A stretch of 10,552 nucleotides of DNA from CAYSYY01 sp964576115 [NCBI: uncultured Gemmatimonadota bacterium] (GTDB lineage Bacteria > Blakebacterota > Blakebacteria > Blakebacterales): NCBI GenBank assembly GCA_964576115.1, contig CAZNUA010000083.1, forward strand, positions 1 through 10,552, written 5' to 3'. The notes beneath the pieces are model-generated. The model was not told the origin of the DNA and made no database searches. It was given only the letters and a program-made list of their open reading frames with translations. Shown in pieces: positions 4,539 through 10,552 of the stretch (positions are counted from its first letter, which is position 1; each line of letters starts with the position of its first letter). The position numbers were made by a program, and so were the translations under genes.

Positions 4539-7240
4539 CACCGCTGGGCCCCAGGCGTACCCATCTTTCGGGTCGGCGTCCCGATGTACGGGATCTTTCC
4601 GTCGAGGAATCGGTCGACCGCGAGATCGAGGCCCACATCGCCCTGCTGACTGAAGAACTCATCGCCGCCGGGTGGTCGCCAGATGAGGCCCGGGCCGAGG
4701 CCGAGCAGCGTCTGGGCGATGCCGAAACAATCCGGCGCGACTGCCGGAGTGTGGTTCGGGCCGGCGACCGGCAGCGGCGCCTGACCGGGCTGGCCATGGA
4801 TCTACAGCACGATCTGCGCTATGCCGGGCGATCCCTGCGGCGTTCGCCCGGTTTCACCCTCGCAGCCGTTCTGATCCTCTCCCTGGGGATCGGAGCCAAC
4901 TCGGCGGTCTTCAGCTTCTTTAACAACCTGCTGCTCGAATTGCCCCCCGTTTCCGAACCCGAGCGGCTGGTCCGGCTCTTCCCCCGGTGGGAAGACGGAA
5001 TTCAGTTCGGGAATCTCTCCCCACCCGAGTATCACGAACTGGCAGCGCAGGCGGCGGTCTTCTCCGAGCTGATCTCGGAAACCCCGATCCCCCTGAGTGT
5101 GAGCTTCGGGGGACGGAACGAACGCCTCTGGGGCGCGGTCGTGACCTACAACTACTTCTCGGGCCTGGGTGTGATTCCGCATCTGGGCCGGGGCTTCTCC
5201 GCGCCGGATGATGTCGAAGGCTCGGCCGCGGTGGCGGTTCTCAGTCACGGATTCTGGCGGGATCGTTTCGGGGCCGATCCCGAGATCCTCGGACGCACCC
5301 TGTCGATCAACAGCCGCCCTTTCGAGATCGTGGGCATCGCACCGCCGGAGTACCGAGACGCCAACGCCGGGTTCGAGCCGGTTCTGTGGGCTCCCTTCGG
5401 ACAGCGGTACGCTCTGATGCCGGGCAATTCCTACCTCGACGCCCGGGGTCAGCGCTGGATGGCCATCGCCATCGCCCGGCTGGCTCCCGGGGTGAGGCTC
5501 GAGCAGGCTCAGGCGGCCTGCGACGGAGTGATCGCGCAACTCCGGGAAGAGATGCCCGAGGTCTATCGCGATCAGCGTTTCGTGCTGCTGTCTCTGGTCG
5601 ATTCCACCCTGCATCCCGAACTGCGGGGCACCTTTTCGATGGGGCTGGGGATTCTCTGGATCGTGGTCGGGCTCACCCTGTTGCTGGCCTGTGCCAATGT
5701 GGCGGGGTTGCTGCTGGCCCGGGCCGCCGCCCGGCAGCGGGAGATCGACATCCGCTTCGCCCTGGGCGCCGATCGCGGCCGGATCGTCCGGCAGCTCCTG
5801 ACCGAGAGCCTGGTTCTGGCCCTGCTGGCTGGAGCCCTCGGCCTGCTCGGAGCCGGGATGCTCTGCCGGATACTGCGCTGGATCCCGGTCCCGGCCGATC
5901 TGCCGATCACCTTCCGCGGCCCCCTGGACAGCACGGTGGTCCTGTTCACTCTGGGCATCTCTTTTCTGACCGGTCTCATTTTCAGTCTGACGCCGACCCT
6001 GCACACCGCCCGCAGGAATCTCATGACGAACCTGACCAATGGATTCCCGGTCGGCCGCAGGGGCCGCCTGGGGGTGCGCCGGGTTCTGGTAGCCGGCCAG
6101 GTTGCGCTGGCGGTTGTCCTGCTCATCGGAGCCGGTCTGGTGGTGCACAGTCTCTACAACCTGCGGCAGGTCGATCCCGGTTTCGAGGCTCGGAACCAGC
6201 TGGTGGCCGCGGTCGATCTGGATCTGCAGGGGTATGAACGGGATGAGGGGCGAGTGTTTTTGAACACCCTGCGCGAGCGGCTGCTGGCCCGGCCGGGAAT
6301 CGAGGCCGTGGGGTACGGTCAGGTACTGCCGCTCTACGGATTGGGCGGCCACCGGACCGGTTTCAGACCCGAGGCGATCGATCTGCCCCCCGACTTCCGC
6401 AATCCGGCGGTCGAGTTCAACCTCGTCGACTCCGGCTATTTCAGTGCCTTTGGCATCCCCATCGTACGCGGCCGCGGTTTCGAGCAGTTCGAAGACGAAC
6501 AGCCTCTGCGCCGGGTGATCATCAACCAGAGTCTGGCCCGTCTTTTCTGGCCCGGCGCCGATCCGATCGGAGAGAGTGCCTGGATCGGGATCGGCGGTTC
6601 GGGTTTCGAAGTCATCGGTGTGGCCCGTGACGTTGCCTACGCCCGTCCCGGTGAGTCCGCCCGTCCCGGTATGTACCTGCCGCGGGGGCTCCATTACATC
6701 GGCGAGGTGAGCCTCCACGTCCGAACGGCCTCGGATCCCGCGGCGTACCTGAGTACGGTACAGAACGAGATCGGGGACCTCGATCCGACCCTGCCCGTGT
6801 ACAACCTCAGGGTAATGACCGAGCAGGTGCGGCAGGCGCTGCTGCCGGCCCGACTGGCGGCGATCGCTCTGTCCGCTTTCGCCCTGCTCGCCCTGCTGCT
6901 GGCGACGATCGGAATCTACGGAGTGATCGCCTACTGGGTCCGCCAGCAGACCCGGGAGATCGGCGTGCGCCTGGCCATCGGGGCCACCGCTACCGAAGTA
7001 CTGCGGTTCGTGCTCAAACGGGGTCTGGTCACGATCGGCATCGGACTCGGGATCGGCCTGATCCTGGGCCTGCTGATGACCCAGGCGATGCGGAGTCTGT
7101 TATACGGCGTCGGAGCGGTCGACCTGCCGGCCCTGGCCGCGGCCCTGCTGGTGCTCCTCACGGCCGCCCTGCTGGCCTGCTACCTGCCGGCCCGGCGGGC
7201 CGCCCGTTTAAACCCGGTGGCAGCCCTGCGGGTGGAGTGA
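4535..7240 (+). CDS. ADOP-type duplicated orphan ABC permease (MacB/FtsX-like), module 1
   Basis: The 901-aa inner-membrane protein is built as a tandem duplication of the MacB/FtsX permease unit. Residues 20-85 are a charged helical prefix outside the membrane. TM1 is at about 106-130 and contains LSLGIGANSAVFS. A periplasmic MacB core follows at 131-365, then FtsX domain 1 (TMs about 370-396, 420-445 and 468-490, with ACANVAGLLLARAAARQREI). TM5 at 518-540 and a second periplasmic domain at 541-770 lead to FtsX domain 2 (TMs about 776-800, 828-850 and 866-884, with QQTREIGVRLAIGA and CYLPARRAARLNPVAALR). This matches the ADOP family (TIGR03434-type), whose genes are not linked to ATP-binding subunits. 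None is present here, so it may act as a signal or force transducer rather than a pump, or borrow an ATPase encoded elsewhere. Function is unknown. It is coupled to the PadR gene by ATGA. Confidence 0.93.
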   Translation: MTPLGPRRTHLSGRRPDVRDLSVEESVDREIEAHIALLTEELIAAGWSPDEARAEAEQRLGDAETIRRDCRSVVRAGDRQRRLTGLAMDLQHDLRYAGRSLRRSPGFTLAAVLILSLGIGANSAVFSFFNNLLLELPPVSEPERLVRLFPRWEDGIQFGNLSPPEYHELAAQAAVFSELISETPIPLSVSFGGRNERLWGAVVTYNYFSGLGVIPHLGRGFSAPDDVEGSAAVAVLSHGFWRDRFGADPEILGRTLSINSRPFEIVGIAPPEYRDANAGFEPVLWAPFGQRYALMPGNSYLDARGQRWMAIAIARLAPGVRLEQAQAACDGVIAQLREEMPEVYRDQRFVLLSLVDSTLHPELRGTFSMGLGILWIVVGLTLLLACANVAGLLLARAAARQREIDIRFALGADRGRIVRQLLTESLVLALLAGALGLLGAGMLCRILRWIPVPADLPITFRGPLDSTVVLFTLGISFLTGLIFSLTPTLHTARRNLMTNLTNGFPVGRRGRLGVRRVLVAGQVALAVVLLIGAGLVVHSLYNLRQVDPGFEARNQLVAAVDLDLQGYERDEGRVFLNTLRERLLARPGIEAVGYGQVLPLYGLGGHRTGFRPEAIDLPPDFRNPAVEFNLVDSGYFSAFGIPIVRGRGFEQFEDEQPLRRVIINQSLARLFWPGADPIGESAWIGIGGSGFEVIGVARDVAYARPGESARPGMYLPRGLHYIGEVSLHVRTASDPAAYLSTVQNEIGDLDPTLPVYNLRVMTEQVRQALLPARLAAIALSAFALLALLLATIGIYGVIAYWVRQQTREIGVRLAIGATATEVLRFVLKRGLVTIGIGLGIGLILGLLMTQAMRSLLYGVGAVDLPALAAALLVLLTAALLACYLPARRAARLNPVAALRVE

Positions 7241-7384
7241 CGGATCGGCGATTCCGGCTGCCGATGGTTGGACAGAACGGGAGGCCCGGTCATCAGGGAC
7301 CGGTCGTCACAATCCGATCCCGGCGGTGGGGATAAACTGGACAGATGATCGAGTGTGCAACCTTTTGAATCCCTTCTCCGTATA

Positions 7385-7407
7385 CTTCGTCAGACGATGC
7401 TTCGTCA
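7385..7407 (+). repeat. CTTCGTCA tandem repeat upstream of the module 2 PadR
   Basis: CTTCGTCA occurs at 7385-7392 and again at 7400-7407, a 15-bp period, immediately at and after the TATACT box. The same stretch also forms a small inverted repeat, GACGA-TGCT-TCGTC (7393-7406). The position just downstream of a -10 box fits an operator. Confidence 0.4.
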
Positions 7408-7421
7408 CGCGAATCAATAGC

Positions 7422-7426
7422 GGAGG
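7422..7426 (+). promoter_or_regulatory. Shine-Dalgarno site of the module 2 PadR gene
   Basis: GGAGG ends 5 nt before the ATG at 7432 and supports that start. Confidence 0.8.
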
Positions 7427-7431
7427 ACCCG

Positions 7432-7764
7432 ATGTTCAGTCCCGAACTGAAGAAGGGGAGCCTGGAACTGCTGATCCTCTCCCTGCTCGAAGACCGGGAT
7501 CGCCACGGCTATGAGATCGGCAAGCTGATCGAACTGCGCTCCGACGGGCAGATCCAGTTCCGGGTATCCAGTCTGTACTCGATCCTCTACCGGATGGAAC
7601 ACAGGGGCTGGATCACCGGACGGTGGATCGAAAAGGAGGGCCAGCGACGCCGTTGTTACTATCGCCTGACACCATCCGGACGGAAGATCCTCGCCCGGCA
7701 GCGGGAAGACTGGCAGGCCTTCGCTGCCATCGTCAACCAGATCGTAGGACTGGACCATGCCTGA
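7432..7764 (+). CDS. PadR-family transcriptional regulator, short acidobacterial type, module 2
   Basis: The 110-aa single winged helix-turn-helix begins SPELKKGSLELLILSLLED. RHGYEIGKLIEL (helix 2), RVSSLYSILYRMEHRGWI (recognition helix) and a wing with RRRCYYRLTPSG follow. It lacks a C-terminal regulatory domain, as expected for PadR proteins next to ADOP permeases. It is clearly diverged from the module 1 PadR (for example VSSLYSILYRME against EGVLYPALRRLE), so this is not a recent duplication and the two probably read different operators. Its 3' end overlaps the permease start by 8 bp (7757-7764), which indicates translational coupling. The ribosome binding site is good. The CTTCGTCA repeat at 7385-7407 is a candidate autoregulatory site (inference). 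Confidence 0.92.
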   Translation: MFSPELKKGSLELLILSLLEDRDRHGYEIGKLIELRSDGQIQFRVSSLYSILYRMEHRGWITGRWIEKEGQRRRCYYRLTPSGRKILARQREDWQAFAAIVNQIVGLDHA

Positions 7765-10471
7765 CTGGGTCCGGTACCTGCACGCCCATCTCGACCTGCC
7801 GGAGATGAAGCACCTGCGCGAGGAGAGGATCATCCGGGAACTGGCCGATCATCTCGAAGACCTCTTCCGCGAAGCACGGGAGCAGGGGTTATCCGAGGTT
7901 GAGGCGGAGCAGATGCTCCGGGAGCGGATCGGCGACTGGCGGGAGGCGGCCGCCGAGATCGCGGAAGCCGAACAGCCCAGTCTGCGGTCCGATCTCGGCC
8001 GGTGGTACGAAGATCGCGAGCAGGCCGCCCGGGACCGAGGCGGTTTCTGGGCTCTCTTCGCCGATCTGGGTCAGGATATCCGCTTCGCCCTGCGCACCGT
8101 CCGGAAATCTCCCGTCTTCAGCGCCGTCGCGATTCTGACCCTGGCGGTCGGCATCGGCGCCAATGCGACCATCTTCACCTTTCTCTACGGCAGCCTGGCC
8201 AATCCCCTGGGATTCGAGGACGTGGACCGGCTGATCCACGTCTCGGAATACCGGGCCGAACAGGGCCGCGACATGGCGGTCGCCTACCCCAACTTCGCCG
8301 ACTGGCGAAAACACACCCGCAGTTTCGAGAATCTGGCGGCCTTCCGAAGCGGCACCTTCACCCTCCTGACGGGAGGGGAACCGGAACGCATCTCCGGAGC
8401 CGAAGTCTCGTGGTCCCTGACTTCCCTGCTCAGAGTCCCGCCCGAACACGGCCGCTCCTTCCTGCCCGCAGAGGAGGGACCGGGGGCGCCCGGGGTGGTT
8501 CTGATGGGGTGGAAACTCTGGCAGAGGCGCTTCGGCGCTGATCCCGGCCTGGTCGGTCGCCCGCTGACGATCGACGGAGAACCGGTCACGGTGGTCGGGA
8601 TCATGCCGGAGGAATTCGCCTTCCCCGATTACGCCGACCTCTGGATGCCGCTGCGCCGCGATCCCGACGGGAACCGTGGCGCCCACAATCTGGCCGTGGT
8701 GGGACGGCTCGCCCCCGGGGTCACCCTCGACCAGGCCGAGACCGACCTGCAGAGCATCGCCGCCGATCTGGCCCGGCAGTACCCTCTCACCAACGCCGAT
8801 GCAAACGTCCGTCTGAACCGTCTCGAAGACGAGTACATGGGCATGAGCCGGCAGTACATTCTCATCTTCTACGTCGTCGTCTCGCTCGTTCTGCTCCTGG
8901 CCTGCGCCAATCTGGCCAACCTGCTGCTGGCCCGGGCTGCCGACCGGAAGCGCGAGGTGGCCGTCCGCTGCAGTCTGGGGGCGGGCCGAACGCGGATCGC
9001 CCGCATGCTCCTGACCGAGAGCGTGCTGCTCGCTCTGGCCGGGGGAGCGGTCGGAATCGTCCTCGGCGAAATCGGCCGTCGCCTGATCCTGACCGGCATC
9101 CCCGTCGAGATCCCGTACAATGTCCGGTTCGACTTGAACCTGCCGGCCGCTCTCTGCCTGACGGCGATCGCGGCCGGGTGCGGCCTCCTCGTCGGTCTGG
9201 CGCCGGTGGCGGGTTCGTGGAAATTGAACCTGACCCGGGCCCTGCACGCGGGCGGAGGTCGAATCTCCGGAGGACGAAACCACGGCCGGCTCCGCTCGAC
9301 TCTGGTCGCTTTCGAAGTCGGTCTGGCCCTGGTGATCCTGATCGGGGCCGGACTGATGATGAAGAGCATCGTCAAACTGCACTCCGTCGAACCCGGCTTC
9401 GATCCCGCCGGTGTGCTCACCATGCGCCTCTCTCTCCCCGAATCGGAATACGCCAGCGCCGGGGAGCGCGTGCGTTTCCACCGGGAACTGCAGGAACGGA
9501 TCCGCGCTCTGCCCGGTATGGTGTCCGCCTCGGCCTCCTACAACCTGCCGATGGGCAGGCGGAACTGGGGCAGCAGCTACTACGTGGAAGGAACCGAGCC
9601 GCTGCCCGCGGGGCAGAGACCGAACGCCAATCACCGGATCGTTCTGACGGATTACTTCCGGACTCTGCGGATCCCGATTCTGCGCGGCCGGGACTTCTCC
9701 CCCACCGACACCGACCGGGACGCCCCTCCGGTTGTCATCGTCAACCGGCAATTCGCCGAACGGTGGTGGCCGGGCGAGAACCCGCTGGGCCGGCGGATCC
9801 GCTACTACACCGACCCGACCGAGAACGATCCGTGGATGGAAGTCGTGGGGGTCGTCGAGGGGGTGCATCACTACGGACTGCGCTACGGCATCTACGAAGG
9901 CATCTACCGGCCCTACGCCCAGTATCCGGTCACCGAACTCAGTCTGGTGATCAGGACCGGGGGCGATCCGCTCGAGTTCGTCGATCCCGTGCGCCGGGAG
10001 ATCCGGGCCATGGACAGCACCCTGCCCCCCTTCGACATCCACACCATGGAGCAGGTCATGCGCGAGGGGAACTGGCTGGAACCCCTCTATGCCTGGCTGT
10101 TCAACGCCTTCTCCGTCATCGGCCTGCTTCTCGCGGCCATGGGTATCTACGGTCTCGTGGTCTATTCAGTGGTCCAGCGGACCCGGGAATTCGGGATACG
10201 CATGGCCCTGGGCGCCGCCCCGGAGCGAGTGGTCCGCCAGGTCGTCCGCCAGGGGGCCGGGCTGGCCGCGATCGGACTGGCCGGAGGGCTCCTGGCGGCT
10301 TTCGGATTCATGCGCTTCTTGTCGAGTCTGCTGTACGAGGTCAGTCCGAACGATCCCCTCATCTATCTGCTGACATCCGCGACCATGCTGGGGGTAGTCG
10401 TTCTGGCCAGCTACCTGCCCGCCCGAAAGGCCACCGCGATCCATCCCGTGGACGCGCTGCGCTCGGAGTGA
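7757..10471 (+). CDS. ADOP-type duplicated orphan ABC permease (MacB/FtsX-like), module 2
   Basis: The 904-aa inner-membrane protein has the same duplicated layout as the module 1 permease but a longer prefix. Residues 1-105 are soluble, helical and rich in Glu and Arg, starting MPDWVRYLHAHLDL, with ELADHLEDLFREAREQGLS at 28-46. TM1 is at about 121-142 (LAVGIGANATIF) and a MacB-type periplasmic domain at 143-362. FtsX domain 1 has TMs at about 366-392, 416-440 and 464-486 (LLLACANLANLLLARAADRKRE). TM5 is at 515-537, the second periplasmic domain at 538-775, and FtsX domain 2 has TMs at about 778-803, 833-852 and 873-894 (QRTREFGIRMALGA, SYLPARKATAIHPVDALR). No Walker A or ABC signature is seen in it or in the window. 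The start at 7757 overlaps the PadR stop by 8 bp, and AGGA lies 7 nt before it. By family it is ADOP of unknown function; it could be a sensor, a lipoprotein or lipid handler, or an exporter with a remote ATPase. Confidence 0.93.
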   Translation: MPDWVRYLHAHLDLPEMKHLREERIIRELADHLEDLFREAREQGLSEVEAEQMLRERIGDWREAAAEIAEAEQPSLRSDLGRWYEDREQAARDRGGFWALFADLGQDIRFALRTVRKSPVFSAVAILTLAVGIGANATIFTFLYGSLANPLGFEDVDRLIHVSEYRAEQGRDMAVAYPNFADWRKHTRSFENLAAFRSGTFTLLTGGEPERISGAEVSWSLTSLLRVPPEHGRSFLPAEEGPGAPGVVLMGWKLWQRRFGADPGLVGRPLTIDGEPVTVVGIMPEEFAFPDYADLWMPLRRDPDGNRGAHNLAVVGRLAPGVTLDQAETDLQSIAADLARQYPLTNADANVRLNRLEDEYMGMSRQYILIFYVVVSLVLLLACANLANLLLARAADRKREVAVRCSLGAGRTRIARMLLTESVLLALAGGAVGIVLGEIGRRLILTGIPVEIPYNVRFDLNLPAALCLTAIAAGCGLLVGLAPVAGSWKLNLTRALHAGGGRISGGRNHGRLRSTLVAFEVGLALVILIGAGLMMKSIVKLHSVEPGFDPAGVLTMRLSLPESEYASAGERVRFHRELQERIRALPGMVSASASYNLPMGRRNWGSSYYVEGTEPLPAGQRPNANHRIVLTDYFRTLRIPILRGRDFSPTDTDRDAPPVVIVNRQFAERWWPGENPLGRRIRYYTDPTENDPWMEVVGVVEGVHHYGLRYGIYEGIYRPYAQYPVTELSLVIRTGGDPLEFVDPVRREIRAMDSTLPPFDIHTMEQVMREGNWLEPLYAWLFNAFSVIGLLLAAMGIYGLVVYSVVQRTREFGIRMALGAAPERVVRQVVRQGAGLAAIGLAGGLLAAFGFMRFLSSLLYEVSPNDPLIYLLTSATMLGVVVLASYLPARKATAIHPVDALRSE

Positions 10472-10494
10472 CGGACACCCGTCACCGCTCATAA

Positions 10495-10546
10495 GGCGAG
10501 ATGATCATTCAGGCATCTCGTCGGGCGAAGCCCGGTAGAGCCCGAC
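10495..10546 (+). terminator. Hairpins after the module 2 permease, possible terminator
   Basis: GGCGAGATG (10495-10503) pairs with CATCTCGTC (10514-10522) over 9 bp including one G-U, around a 10-nt loop. It overlaps a second set of pairings, either CGGGC/GCCCG (10522-10526 with 10530-10534) or GTCGGGC/GCCCGAC (10520-10526 with 10540-10546). No T-run is visible before the window ends, so a Rho-independent terminator is not proven. Mutually exclusive stems could also mean a regulatory leader for the next gene. Confidence 0.4.
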
Positions 10547-10552
10547 CGTCGA

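Larger units (their letters stand above)
7241..7431 (+). other. Inter-module spacer with two small hairpins and a -10-like box
   Basis: This 191-bp stretch has no gene. ATCGGC/GCCGAT (7244-7249 with 7260-7265) and CCGGTC/GACCGG (7286-7291 with 7298-7303) can form 6-bp stems. Neither is followed by a T-run, so any terminator would be weak or Rho-dependent. TATACT at 7381-7386 is a good -10 box but lacks a matching -35. Module 2 may thus have its own, activator-dependent or weak promoter, or be read from upstream. Confidence 0.4.

Noticed and set aside
5386-6237. 283-codon plus-strand frame inside the module 1 permease
   Set aside because: It is an alternate-frame shadow of the permease, rich in Arg, Gly and Pro, with no domain.
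4802-6718. 638-codon open frame on the minus strand
   Set aside because: It lies fully antisense to the module 1 permease. The composition (Gln, Asp, Gly and Arg rich, no domains) is what GC-rich codons give on the opposite strand.
7244-7303. Intrinsic terminator between the two modules
   Set aside because: Two 6-bp stems exist but neither is followed by a T-run, so I record them only as weak hairpins.
7889-10042. 717-codon open frame on the minus strand
   Set aside because: It is antisense to the module 2 permease with the same shadow composition and no ribosome binding site or domain seen.
4535-10471. Complete ABC exporter with ATPase
   Set aside because: No Walker A, ABC signature or Walker B motif was seen in either permease or in any other gene of the window.
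9178-10494. 438-codon plus-strand frame inside the module 2 permease
   Set aside because: It is an alternate-frame shadow running out of frame with a clearly conserved permease domain, and is Arg/Gly/Pro rich.

Overview
This is a GC-rich bacterial window. It has a long run of genes on the minus strand (1-3814), an AT-rich divergent regulatory region (3815-4193), and a long run of genes on the plus strand (4194-10471). No tRNA, rRNA, CRISPR array, transposase, phage gene or ATP-binding cassette gene was seen. The large BNR/VPS10-like secreted protein and the two PadR regulators paired with ADOP-type orphan permeases are gene types that expand in Acidobacteriota and also occur in Gemmatimonadota and related soil or marine phyla. 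I infer a member of one of those groups. The window alone cannot fix the species.

Minus strand, in transcription order: an unrecognised polytopic membrane protein (3814-2786), a long PadR-family regulator (2776-2210), a CPBP-family intramembrane protease (2182-1238) and the N-terminal 399 codons of a secreted Asp-box (BNR) beta-propeller protein (1198 to the window edge). Gaps are 9, 27 and 39 bp, so the four probably form one operon. It appears to be driven by a good sigma70-type promoter (TTGCGT-N17-TATTAT). A 22-bp palindrome overlaps the -35 box and spacer of that promoter.

Plus strand: two consecutive PadR-permease modules. Module 1 is a 114-aa PadR overlapping a 901-aa permease by ATGA. 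Module 2 is a 110-aa PadR overlapping a 904-aa permease by 8 bp. Both permeases have the duplicated MacB/FtsX layout: one TM, periplasmic domain, three TMs, then the same again. Each carries a soluble helical N-terminal prefix and no fused or adjacent ATPase, which fits the acidobacterial duplicated orphan permease (ADOP) family of unknown function.

Three PadR regulators of different build therefore sit within 5.6 kb, each next to membrane protein genes. The divergent region holds two operator-like inverted repeats that share a TTACGTA half-site, which suggests that the two divergent operons are co-regulated. The points most worth following are this operator pair and the idea that the permease prefix domain communicates with its co-translated PadR.
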